NCBI GenBank assembly: GCA_019749855.1
Contig: JAIEPI010000068.1
Coordinates: 1-15,530, forward strand
Source: Rickettsiales bacterium
GTDB lineage: Bacteria; Pseudomonadota; Alphaproteobacteria; Rickettsiales; UBA998
Reading direction: 5' to 3'
DNA: 15,530 bases
The translations under genes were made by a program, and so were the position numbers. The notes below the pieces were generated by a model. That model saw only the letters and a program-made list of their open reading frames with translations. It ran no database searches and was not told where the DNA came from. Every line of letters starts with the position of its first letter. The stretch's first letter is position 1. Shown here piece after piece: positions 5,679 to 13,986 of the stretch.

Positions 5679-5786
5679 CGTCATTGCCCGAGTTTGCGCC
5701 AGCGAACTCTAGGTCAGTCCAGTGCGGATCGCGAGGACTGGCTGGATTCCCCTATAATTTTGCTTCGCAAAATTCAGGTAATGACG
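5679..5786 (+). repeat. Degenerate palindromic element between nuoK and nuoL
   Basis: The gap 5651-5799 holds an element bounded by CGTCATT (5679-5685) and its reverse complement AATGACG (5780-5786). Inside are GTCAGTCC/GGACTGGC-type complementary blocks around a GCGGATCGCGA core (5713-5742), and a perfect hairpin AATTTTGC-TTC-GCAAAATT (5756-5763/5767-5774). The pattern resembles the dispersed 'CGTCATTGCGAG ... GGATCGCGAGGACTGG' palindromes of alphaproteobacterial genomes, but is degraded in the outer arms. It is different from the repeat at 4035-4102. It ends just before the nuoL ribosome binding site (AAGGGGG, 5787-5793). Family assignment is from memory of sequence pattern. Confidence 0.65.
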
Positions 5787-5799
5787 AAGGGGGCGTGCC

Positions 5800-7758
5800 A
5801 TGAACGTCGAACTCTACCTGAAGCTCGTCGTCTTCCTGCCGCTGTTTTCTGCGGTTCTCATCGGCCTGCAAACGCGGATCGTGCCCGATCGCGTCGCGCA
5901 GCTAGTGACCTCAGGGCTATTGGTGGCCTCAGGGTTGCTCTCAGCGCGCTTGTTTCATCACGTTTACACGACCAAGCAATCCGTTAAAGCGGTGCTGGCT
6001 CCGTGGATTTCGTCAGGTGATCTCACGGTGAGCTGGACGTTGTCAGCCGATATGCTGACCGTGGTGATGCTGATCGTGGTGACATGGGTTTCCTCGGTGG
6101 TGCATATTTATTCGATTGGCTATATGAGCCATGATCATCACAAGCCGCGCTTCATGGCGTATCTCTCGCTTTTCACCTTCTTCATGCTGATGTTGGTGAC
6201 GGCGGATAATTTTGTACAGGTGTTTCTCGGCTGGGAAGGGGTGGGGCTGGCCTCCTACCTGCTGATCGGTTTTTGGTATGATAAGCCCTCAGCCAACGCG
6301 GCGGCGATGAAGGCGTTTTTGGTCAACCGCGTGGGCGATGTGGGGCTGGCGATGGGTATTGCGCTCATCTTCATGACGTTCGGCAGTCTGGAGTTTTCTG
6401 CCGTGTTTGCCAAAGCCGCCTCGCTGCAATCACAAAATTTCACATTTTTTGGCTATGATGTGCCCTTGCTGGATCTGGCGTGTTTATTGCTGTTTGTCGG
6501 TTGCATGGGCAAATCGGCGCAATTGCTGCTGCATACCTGGTTGCCTGACGCGATGGAAGGACCAACGCCCGTTTCAGCGCTGATTCATGCGGCGACGATG
6601 GTAACGGCGGGGGTGTTTTTAGTGGCGCGTTGCTCGCCGTTGTTTGAGCTGGCGCCCACCGCGTTGATGGTGGTAACGGTGGTGGGGGCGGTGACGGCCT
6701 TTTTTGCGGCCACGGTGGGGATGGTGCAAAACGACATTAAGCGCGTCATTGCCTATTCCACTTGCTCGCAGCTCGGCTACATGTTTTTTGCTTGTGGTGT
6801 TTCCGCCTATGCAGCCGGTATTTTTCACCTGATGACGCATGCGTTTTTTAAAGCACTCTTATTCTTAGGCGCGGGTTCGGTCATTCATGCCATGTCAAAT
6901 GAGCAGGATATGCGCCGCATGGGCGGCATCTGGAAGCTGATTCCTTTCACTTACGCGTTGATCTGGATTGGGTCGCTGGCGCTGGCGGGCATCCCGCCGT
7001 TCGCTGGGTTTTACTCGAAAGACATCGTGCTCGAGTCTGTTTATGCTTCGCACACATCATGGGGCATGTTTGCCTTTGCGATGGGGATTATCGCAGCGTT
7101 TTTGACCGCCTTTTATTCCGGACGCCTCATTTTTATGACGTTTCATGGCAAGCCACGTGCCTCACAAAGCGTCATGTCGCATATTCATGAATCGCCTGCC
7201 GTCATGTTGCTGCCATTATTGTTACTGGCGGCGGGTGCTATTGCGGCTGGCTATATTGGCGCCTCGCTGTTTGGTATGGTTGAGCCAAGCGGTGATTTCT
7301 GGAATGGCGCGATTTTTGTGGCGGCTGAACATAAGGCGCTCGAGCATGCTCATCATGTGCCTGCGTGGGTGAAGCTTCTGCCGCTGGTGATGGGTGTGGC
7401 AGGGCTTGTGTTTTCCTATGTGTTTTATGTGCTGCATCCAGCGCTGCCTGGTCGTATCGCCGGTGCGTTTAGTGGACTTTATCGCTTCTTGCTCAATAAA
7501 TGGTATTTTGACGAGCTGTATGAGCGCATTTTCATTCGTCCCGCGTTGTGGCTGGGCCAGTTTTTATGGAAGCAGGGTGATGAAAATACGATTGACCGCT
7601 TTGGGCCAAACGGCATTGCCCGCCTCACGCAGCAGGGCGGTGGTTTGGCCAGTCAGCTGCAATCGGGCTACCTGTTCCATTATGCGTTTGCCATGATGCT
7701 TGGCCTGCTTGCCATCATTACGTGGTTTGTTTACACCACCGGCATCTGGCGGAGTTAG
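5800..7758 (+). CDS. nuoL: NADH-quinone oxidoreductase subunit L (NuoL)
   Basis: This 652-residue distal antiporter-like subunit of complex I pumps one of the protons and carries the long lateral helix at its C-terminus. Key residues are present: E146 in LGWEGVGLASYLLIGFWY, K238 in GCMGKSAQ, and HTWLPDAMEGPTPVSALIHAATMVTAG (245-271). The N-terminal part has the ND5-type VHIYSIGYMSHD signature. The C-terminal 130 residues contain NKWYFDELYERIFIRP, typical of the region just before the terminal anchor helix. Length is normal. Start 5800 has AAGGGGG at 5787-5793. Its TAG is three bases from the nuoM ATG. Confidence 0.97.
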   Translation: MNVELYLKLVVFLPLFSAVLIGLQTRIVPDRVAQLVTSGLLVASGLLSARLFHHVYTTKQSVKAVLAPWISSGDLTVSWTLSADMLTVVMLIVVTWVSSVVHIYSIGYMSHDHHKPRFMAYLSLFTFFMLMLVTADNFVQVFLGWEGVGLASYLLIGFWYDKPSANAAAMKAFLVNRVGDVGLAMGIALIFMTFGSLEFSAVFAKAASLQSQNFTFFGYDVPLLDLACLLLFVGCMGKSAQLLLHTWLPDAMEGPTPVSALIHAATMVTAGVFLVARCSPLFELAPTALMVVTVVGAVTAFFAATVGMVQNDIKRVIAYSTCSQLGYMFFACGVSAYAAGIFHLMTHAFFKALLFLGAGSVIHAMSNEQDMRRMGGIWKLIPFTYALIWIGSLALAGIPPFAGFYSKDIVLESVYASHTSWGMFAFAMGIIAAFLTAFYSGRLIFMTFHGKPRASQSVMSHIHESPAVMLLPLLLLAAGAIAAGYIGASLFGMVEPSGDFWNGAIFVAAEHKALEHAHHVPAWVKLLPLVMGVAGLVFSYVFYVLHPALPGRIAGAFSGLYRFLLNKWYFDELYERIFIRPALWLGQFLWKQGDENTIDRFGPNGIARLTQQGGGLASQLQSGYLFHYAFAMMLGLLAIITWFVYTTGIWRS

Positions 7759-7761
7759 TTC

Positions 7762-9279
7762 ATGGGTATTCTCTCAACATTAATTTTGTTGCCTGTGGCG
7801 GGGGCGTTCCTCATTTTTCTGCTGGCTCGTGGGGCGTCCCCGTTTGCTCAGCGTTTGTCGCGGGTGATTGCCCTTGTGGCGTCGCTGGTGACGCTGGGAT
7901 TGTCCGTGCTGTTATGGCTGCGTTTTGATGTCAGTTCAGCCAGCTTTCAGTTCGTTGAAAAATACGTGTGGCTGGAGACACTGAATATCCAGTATTATCT
8001 GGGTATTGACGGCATCTCGCTATTTATGGTGCTGCTCACTGCTCTCTTGCAGCCCATCTGTATTCTGGCGAGCTGGCACTCCATTGAAAAGCGCGTGGCG
8101 GAATACATGATTGCGTTTTGCATTCTTGAATCGCTGGTGATTGGCGTCTTTTGTGCGCTGGATGCCATGCTTTTTTACGTGTTCTTTGAGGCGGTATTGA
8201 TTCCAATGTATCTCATCATTGGGATTTGGGGCGGCCAGAACCGTATCTATGCCTCGTTTAAATTCTTCCTTTATACGCTTGCTGGCTCCGTGTTGTTTCT
8301 GGTGGCGTTGCTGTATTTGTATTTCAAGTTTGGCACCATGGAGATTCCGCTGCTGATGGATCTGGCGCCCACTTTGTCGCTGGATGTGCAGAAAATGCTG
8401 TGGATCGGCATGTTTGTGGCTTTTGCCGTGAAAGTGCCGATGTGGCCAGTGCATACATGGCTGCCGGACGCCCACGTGCAGGCACCGACCGCGGGATCGG
8501 TGATTCTGGCGGGTATTTTGCTGAAGATGGGCGGCTATGGTTTCCTGCGATTTTCATTGCCCATGTTACCGCAAGCATCCATCGCCTACGCTGATTTTGT
8601 CTATATCCTCAGCGTGATCGCGGTGATTTACACGTCGCTGGTGGCGCTGCGTCAGCAGGACATGAAAAAGCTTATCGCCTATTCATCGGTGGCGCATATG
8701 GGCTTCGTGACGCTGGGCCTTTTTGCTTTCAACCAGCAAGGGGTGGAAGGCGGTATCATCCAGATGATTTCGCACGGTGTGGTCTCGGGGGCGTTATTCC
8801 TGTGCGTTGGCGTGGTGTATGATCGGCTACACTCACGTGAGATTGAGCGTTACGGCGGTCTGGTGCATATCATGCCGCGCTACGCCTTGTTGTTTATGTT
8901 GTTCACGATGGCCTCGGTTGGGCTTCCCGCCACCTCAGGCTTTGTTGGTGAGTTTCTGGTGCTGGTGGGCATTTTTCAGGTTGATCACGTGTTTGCGCTG
9001 CTGGCGGCCAGCGGCATGGTGCTAGGCGCGGCCTATGCGCTGTGGCTCTATCGCCGCATCGTGTTTGGGGAATTGGTGAAAGCGGATTTGAAGCATCTGC
9101 CGGATCTCACCGCACTAGAAAAGCTGACATTCGCGCCGCTGGTTGCCATGGTGATTTGGATGGGCGTCTACCCATTGCCATTTTTCAAAGCCATTGGCCC
9201 GTCCGTGCACCATCTTCTGGAGCATATCGACCAGCACACACATAATAATTTTAATGAACTGGCGGAGGCACAGCCATGA
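7762..9279 (+). CDS. nuoM: NADH-quinone oxidoreductase subunit M (NuoM)
   Basis: This 505-residue antiporter-like membrane subunit (ND4) has about 14 hydrophobic segments. E143 in FYVFFEAVLIPMYLIIGIWG and K224 in FAVKVPMWPVHTWLPDAH match the conserved glutamate and lysine of the proton channel. AYSSVAHMGFVTLGLFAFN and TSGFVGEFLVLVG are also family signatures. GGAG at 7751-7754, within the end of nuoL, provides the ribosome binding site. The gene ends with ATGA shared with nuoN. Confidence 0.97.
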   Translation: MGILSTLILLPVAGAFLIFLLARGASPFAQRLSRVIALVASLVTLGLSVLLWLRFDVSSASFQFVEKYVWLETLNIQYYLGIDGISLFMVLLTALLQPICILASWHSIEKRVAEYMIAFCILESLVIGVFCALDAMLFYVFFEAVLIPMYLIIGIWGGQNRIYASFKFFLYTLAGSVLFLVALLYLYFKFGTMEIPLLMDLAPTLSLDVQKMLWIGMFVAFAVKVPMWPVHTWLPDAHVQAPTAGSVILAGILLKMGGYGFLRFSLPMLPQASIAYADFVYILSVIAVIYTSLVALRQQDMKKLIAYSSVAHMGFVTLGLFAFNQQGVEGGIIQMISHGVVSGALFLCVGVVYDRLHSREIERYGGLVHIMPRYALLFMLFTMASVGLPATSGFVGEFLVLVGIFQVDHVFALLAASGMVLGAAYALWLYRRIVFGELVKADLKHLPDLTALEKLTFAPLVAMVIWMGVYPLPFFKAIGPSVHHLLEHIDQHTHNNFNELAEAQP

Positions 9280-10742
9280 GTGCTGATTTTATCCTGCAGG
9301 TGCAAGGCCTGCTGCCAGAGATATTTTTGGCCATTTCAACGCTGATTCTACTGATGGCTGGCGTGTATGGCGGAAATACGGTCAGCTACATTATTCATTT
9401 TTTTGCGGCGCTGGTGCTGTTGGTTACACTCCATCTCTCAACCCTGATTACCGGTTGGGGGATTCCGTCACTGACGTTTATTCACGATGCCTTTGCGCTG
9501 TACGGGAAAATTTTTGTGTTGTTCGGCGCGACGGCAACCCTGTTGATTTCCTCCTTCTGGCTGTCACGCGCGGAGAATAATCGGTTTGAATTTCCCATAC
9601 TCATTTTGTTTTGCACTTTGGGCATGATGCTAATGTTGAGTGCAGGCGATATGCTGATTGTCTATCTCGGGCTTGAGCTGGCTGCCCTGTCACAATATGT
9701 GCTGGCGGCTTTCCAGCGGGATCGTGCCCGCTCAACCGAAGCCGGGCTGAAGTATTTTGTGCTTGGCTCACTGGCGTCCGGTATGCTGCTGTTTGGGATC
9801 TCCCTGATTTATGGCTATACTGGCAGCATTGAATTTGCTGGTATTTCCAGTGTGATTGCTGGCTATCAGGAACAAACGCAGCACACCTCTCAACCGATGC
9901 CTTATGGCCTTGTGCTGGGGATGGTTATGGTGCTGGTCGGTTTCTGCTTCAAGATTTCTGCGGCACCGTTTCATATGTGGAGTCCGGATGTGTATGAAGG
10001 CTCGCCAACGCCCGTCACTGCGTTCTTCTCAATTGCGCCAAAGGTTGCCTCGGTGATGCTGCTGATGCGCCTGCTTGCTGTGCCCTTTGGTGGGCTGGCT
10101 GAACAGTGGCAACAGATCATTCTTGCCATCTCAGCCCTGTCAATGATTGTCGGAGCACTTGGGGCACTGAAACAGACGAACATCAAGCGTCTGCTCGCCT
10201 ACTCATCCATTGGGCATGTTGGCTATGCACTGATGGCGCTGGCGACGAACACGAAGGCAGGTTTTGGTGCGGTGCTTGTGTATCTTGGTCTGTACGTCTT
10301 TATGAGTCTGGGCGCCTTCGCACTGGTGATGCTGATGCGTCGTAAAGGCGAGTATGTGGAGTCTCTGAGCGATCTCACGGGGATTTCACGTTTCCATCCG
10401 TGGTTTGCTTTTGCCATGGCGGTCTTCATGTTTTCAATGGCGGGCATTCCACCGCTCGCCGGTTTCTTTGCCAAACTCTATGTGTTCCTTGAAGCGGTGC
10501 GCGCAGGCTATCTGTGGCTGGCGATTCTCGGTGTTCTCTCCAGTGTGGTAGCCGCTTACTATTATATTCGGCTTATCAAGCTGATGTATTTTGACGAGGG
10601 TGGGGAGGCTTTTGAGTTTCCGGTTTCACCGGCCTTGCGTTTAGTCAGTGGTATGAGTGCATTGGTGATGCTTCTGTTTATTCTTGCTCCGGCGACACTG
10701 GTAAAGCCTGCTCTCATCGCAGCATCGGCGTTGATCCCGTGA
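9276..10742 (+). CDS. nuoN: NADH-quinone oxidoreductase subunit N (NuoN)
   Basis: This 488-residue antiporter-like subunit (ND2) is the innermost of the three large pumps. E134 in IVYLGLELAALSQYVLAAF and K226 in GFCFKISAAPFHMWSPDVYEGSPTPVTAF are the expected channel residues; LLAYSSIGHVGYALMAL and MAGIPPLAGFFAKLYVF follow in order. It overlaps nuoM by four bases (ATGA), with GGCGGAGG at 9261-9268 as ribosome binding site. It overlaps birA by four bases (GTGA), so the operon continues beyond complex I. Confidence 0.97.
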   Translation: MSADFILQVQGLLPEIFLAISTLILLMAGVYGGNTVSYIIHFFAALVLLVTLHLSTLITGWGIPSLTFIHDAFALYGKIFVLFGATATLLISSFWLSRAENNRFEFPILILFCTLGMMLMLSAGDMLIVYLGLELAALSQYVLAAFQRDRARSTEAGLKYFVLGSLASGMLLFGISLIYGYTGSIEFAGISSVIAGYQEQTQHTSQPMPYGLVLGMVMVLVGFCFKISAAPFHMWSPDVYEGSPTPVTAFFSIAPKVASVMLLMRLLAVPFGGLAEQWQQIILAISALSMIVGALGALKQTNIKRLLAYSSIGHVGYALMALATNTKAGFGAVLVYLGLYVFMSLGAFALVMLMRRKGEYVESLSDLTGISRFHPWFAFAMAVFMFSMAGIPPLAGFFAKLYVFLEAVRAGYLWLAILGVLSSVVAAYYYIRLIKLMYFDEGGEAFEFPVSPALRLVSGMSALVMLLFILAPATLVKPALIAASALIP

Positions 10743-11509
10743 GCGCAAAGAAAAAATCTGCCTCTTTGATTGAGTCTTATCATTTGCTTGCCTACGATGT
10801 GGTGGACAGCACCAATGAAGAGGCGCGGAGGTTGGCGCAGGGTGGTGCCAGTCATGGTGCCGTGATCTGGGCAAAACAGCAGACGCGTGGCAAGGGGCGC
10901 ATGGGCCGTCCGTGGATTTCTGACGAGGGAAATCTCTTTGTGTCCCTTTTGCTGCAACCAAAGGTTCCTCTGGCTGATGCGGCGCAGTTCTCGTTCGTGA
11001 CGGCGGTAGCGGTGGCGGAAGCCTTGCAGCCGGTGGTGGCAGAAGTGGGGGCGCTCACGTTGAAATGGCCGAATGATATTTTGTTGAACGGGCGTAAGCT
11101 CGGGGGGATTCTTCTTGAGACAGAGCCAACCGAGGATGGCAAAGGGTTCTGGCTCATTGTTGGTGTGGGCATTAACGTGGAAACCTGCCCCCCTGATAGC
11201 GAAGTGTTGTATCCGGCGACGTGCCTGAAACAGGCAGGCATCGAGATTATCAGCGCCAAGATTGTGCTTTCACGCCTGCTGCCACATTTTGTCGAGTGCT
11301 ATGATCGCTGGATTGCTGCAGGCTTTGCGCCGATCCGTGAACAATGGTTGGCGCTGGCGCATGGCGTGGGGGAACAGACGAAGGTCGTGTCCGGTAAGGA
11401 TGAGTATAGCGGTGTGTATCTGGGGATTGACGCGCTGGGCCGCATGCAAATGACCTTAGCTGATGGAACGCTGATGCATCTGACCAGTGGCGATGTTCTC
11501 ACACAATAA
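10739..11509 (+). CDS. birA: Biotin-[acetyl-CoA-carboxylase] ligase (BirA, catalytic form)
   Basis: This 256-residue enzyme makes biotinyl-5'-AMP and transfers biotin to the lysine of carrier proteins such as AccB. It has the LplA/BirA fold: DSTNEEARRLA (residues 23-33), the adenylate loop TRGKGRMGRPWIS (49-61), KWPNDILLNGRKLGGILLE (109-127) with the catalytic-region lysine, and VGVGINV. A C-terminal SH3-like domain follows (KVVSGKDEYSGVYLGIDALG). The N-terminal winged-helix repressor domain of E. coli BirA is absent, so it is an enzyme only. It starts with GTG 10739, overlapping the nuoN stop, and lacks a clear Shine-Dalgarno sequence, so reinitiation after nuoN is likely. Position after nuoN is usual in alphaproteobacteria. 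Confidence 0.94.
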   Translation: MSAKKKSASLIESYHLLAYDVVDSTNEEARRLAQGGASHGAVIWAKQQTRGKGRMGRPWISDEGNLFVSLLLQPKVPLADAAQFSFVTAVAVAEALQPVVAEVGALTLKWPNDILLNGRKLGGILLETEPTEDGKGFWLIVGVGINVETCPPDSEVLYPATCLKQAGIEIISAKIVLSRLLPHFVECYDRWIAAGFAPIREQWLALAHGVGEQTKVVSGKDEYSGVYLGIDALGRMQMTLADGTLMHLTSGDVLTQ

Positions 11510-11527
11510 ATTACAAGGACGATAGTG

Positions 11528-12292
11528 ATGTTGCTTGCCATTGATGTCGGCAATACAAACACTGAATTTGCGTTATTTGATGGCGATGTGCTGCGACGTA
11601 CATGGCGATTGCGAACGGAGCGTCATCGCACGGCGGATGAATACATCATCTGGCTTTACCAGATGTTTGCGTCAGCAGGTTTATCGCTCAGCGATGTCAC
11701 GGCGTGCATTATCGCCTCGGTGGTGCCTGAGGCCGTGTTTCCACTGCGTCAGCTTTGCAAGCATGATCTGTCTGTGCCGCTGATGCTTCTGGGCGAGGAT
11801 GTCGTCGATCTTGGCATCCGTACGGCTACCGAGGGCGAGGTCGGGGTTGATCGTCTGGTGAATGCCGCGGAAGCATGGCGGCGCTACGCCATGCCGCTGG
11901 TGATCGTGGATTTTGGAACAGCAACCACCTTTGATGTGGTGAGTGATGCAGGTGTGTATCTGGGCGGTGCTATTGCGCCAGGCGTCAACTTGTCGCTGGA
12001 GGCATTGCAGGCGGCGGCCTCAAAATTGCCTGGTATTCGTATCCGCAAACCAGAGTCCGTCATTGGACGCTCAACCGTGCCCGCGATGGAATCGGGCATT
12101 TTTTATGGTTATCTCGGTTTGGTGGATGGTATTAATCGCCGGATTGTTGCAGAATATGGCCAACCAATGAAAATCATCGCGACGGGGGGGCTGGCCGCTT
12201 TATACTCACCCCATAGCGACATGATCGAAGAAACCGTTGAAGACCTCACTATCCGAGGGTTATTAACCATCTACCGGACGAATTGTACATAA
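11528..12292 (+). CDS. coaX: Type III pantothenate kinase (CoaX)
   Basis: This 254-residue cytosolic kinase phosphorylates pantothenate, the first step of coenzyme A synthesis. Motifs of the ASKHA-fold type III family are clear: DVGNTNTEFALFD (residues 6-18) for phosphate binding, GVDRLVNAAEAW (106-117), DFGTATTFDVV (128-138), and GGAIAPGVNLSLEAL (146-160). ATG 11528 is preferred over the in-frame GTG 11525 because AAGGA (11515-11519) is spaced eight bases from it. It is separated from birA by 18 bases and from the RNase J gene by three. Confidence 0.95.
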   Translation: MLLAIDVGNTNTEFALFDGDVLRRTWRLRTERHRTADEYIIWLYQMFASAGLSLSDVTACIIASVVPEAVFPLRQLCKHDLSVPLMLLGEDVVDLGIRTATEGEVGVDRLVNAAEAWRRYAMPLVIVDFGTATTFDVVSDAGVYLGGAIAPGVNLSLEALQAAASKLPGIRIRKPESVIGRSTVPAMESGIFYGYLGLVDGINRRIVAEYGQPMKIIATGGLAALYSPHSDMIEETVEDLTIRGLLTIYRTNCT

Positions 12293-12295
12293 ATC

Positions 12296-13966
12296 ATGGC
12301 GTTAAAATTTGAATCACTGAGAGATCAATTGTTATTTGTGCCGCTGGGTGGCTCCAATGAGATTGGCATGAACCTGAATCTTTACCATCTCGATGGTAAA
12401 TGGTTGATGGTTGATCTGGGGATCGGTTTTGCCGATGATTTCATGCCCGGGATTGAAATCGTATTGCCGGATATTGATTTTATTGTGGAACGCCGCAAGG
12501 ATTTGCTCGGGCTTGTCCTGACGCATGCGCATGAGGATCATATTGGCGCGGTGCCCTATTTGTGGGATGAATTGCAGTGCCCTGTTTATGCCACACCGTT
12601 TACGGCTTCGGTGTTGCGCTATAAATTACAAGGGGAGGGGCTGTCACCCAATAGCATTCCGGTCACTGAGGTGAATGCCGGTGATACGCTGGAGCTAGGG
12701 CCATTCAGCCTCGATTTTGTGCCACTCACCCACTCCATTCCTGAAATGCAGGCGCTGGCCATTCGCACCCGTCATGGCACGGTGATGCATACCGGAGACT
12801 GGAAACTCGATGACGCGCCGATGGTTGGGCCGGTCTCTGATGAATTATCGCTCAATCGCTATGGGGATGAGGGCGTGCTGGCGATGGTGTGTGACTCCAC
12901 CAATGTGTTCGTCGAGGGCGTCTCGGGTTCAGAATCGGATGTGCGTGACGCACTGGTGAAAACCATTTCAGAGTGCAAGGGGCGCGCCATTGTGACCACC
13001 TTTGCCTCTAACATTGCCCGTGTGCAGTCGATTATGCATGCGGCGCATCTGGCCGGTCGTCATGTGGTATTGGCGGGGCGGTCATTATATCGCATGGATC
13101 AGGCGGCGCGGGCGGCGGGGTATCACAAAGATATTCCTGAGCCGATCTCTGATAAAGAAGCGGCGGGATTGCCGCATCATCAGGTGCTGATTTTGTGCAC
13201 GGGTGGGCAGGGTGAACCACGGGCGGCTTTGTCCAAGCTGGTGCAGGGCAATCATCCGATTTTGCGTATTGCTTCCGGCGATACGGTCATTTTCTCCACG
13301 CGTGTGATCCCGGGCAATGAGACACGGGTTCGTTGGCTCAAAAACATGCTCATTCGCAACGGCATTGAAATTATTACCGATGCAGATGCTGATATACACG
13401 TCTCAGGACATCCGGCGCGTGAGGAATTGCGGCGTATGTATCAGATGATTCGCCCACAGATTGCGGTGCCTGTTCATGGTGAAGCCGCTCATTTAAAAGA
13501 ACATTCGCGCTTTGCTGAATCCATGCAGGTGCCTGAAGTGGTGATTGGCTATAACGGGGCCGTCATACAACTCAGCAAAGGCGATGCACGCATTTTGGAT
13601 ACTGTGCATTCTGGTTACATCGCGATGGATGGCACCTCCATGATACCGGTGAATAGTCCGGTCATTCGCATGCGACGCAAACTGCGTGATGACGGCAATA
13701 TCACGGTTTCTGTGGTCATTGATGGCGCCAAACAATTACTCAGCGCGCCGCAAATTACCGCCCCGGGAAGTCTGGATACGCAGGAGGATGAAGCACTTCG
13801 TCATGCGCTGGAAGAGGATATTGTGCGTGTCTTTGAGGGCAACCATAATAAGAAAGCAACCTTGCATAGCCTCAGCGAAAAACTACGGAATGTATTACGC
13901 AAAAGAATACAGGAAGAGCTTGGGAAAAAGCCGGTATTGGAAGTGCATCTCCATCAAATTATGTAA
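12296..13966 (+). CDS. rnj: Ribonuclease J
   Basis: This 556-residue metallo-beta-lactamase/beta-CASP RNase acts as a 5'-3' exonuclease and endonuclease in mRNA decay and rRNA maturation. The zinc motif LTHAHEDHIG gives H77, H79, D81 and H82; H146 (LTHSIPE), D168 (HTGDWKLD) and H394 (VPVHGEAAHLKEH) complete the metal site. The beta-CASP part includes TTFASNIARVQSI, LCTGGQGEPRAAL and HVSGHPAREELRRM. A C-terminal domain (residues about 450-556) is present, so length is normal. The start ATG comes three bases after the coaX stop with no good Shine-Dalgarno sequence (nearest GGACG at 12276-12280), suggesting coupling to coaX. RNase J after coaX is a known alphaproteobacterial arrangement. Confidence 0.95.
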   Translation: MALKFESLRDQLLFVPLGGSNEIGMNLNLYHLDGKWLMVDLGIGFADDFMPGIEIVLPDIDFIVERRKDLLGLVLTHAHEDHIGAVPYLWDELQCPVYATPFTASVLRYKLQGEGLSPNSIPVTEVNAGDTLELGPFSLDFVPLTHSIPEMQALAIRTRHGTVMHTGDWKLDDAPMVGPVSDELSLNRYGDEGVLAMVCDSTNVFVEGVSGSESDVRDALVKTISECKGRAIVTTFASNIARVQSIMHAAHLAGRHVVLAGRSLYRMDQAARAAGYHKDIPEPISDKEAAGLPHHQVLILCTGGQGEPRAALSKLVQGNHPILRIASGDTVIFSTRVIPGNETRVRWLKNMLIRNGIEIITDADADIHVSGHPAREELRRMYQMIRPQIAVPVHGEAAHLKEHSRFAESMQVPEVVIGYNGAVIQLSKGDARILDTVHSGYIAMDGTSMIPVNSPVIRMRRKLRDDGNITVSVVIDGAKQLLSAPQITAPGSLDTQEDEALRHALEEDIVRVFEGNHNKKATLHSLSEKLRNVLRKRIQEELGKKPVLEVHLHQIM

Positions 13967-13986
13967 ACGGGAACGATAACTGACGC

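Noticed and set aside
5694..5987. A + strand frame over the nuoK-nuoL gap and the nuoL start
   Set aside because: It reads through the palindromic element and then nuoL in the wrong frame.
8020..8475. A 151-codon - strand frame within nuoM
   Set aside because: Its composition (very rich in His, Gln and Lys) is typical of an antisense reading of a membrane protein gene.
13681..13979. A + strand frame overlapping the end of the RNase J gene
   Set aside because: It is out of frame with a complete RNase J and shows no domain.
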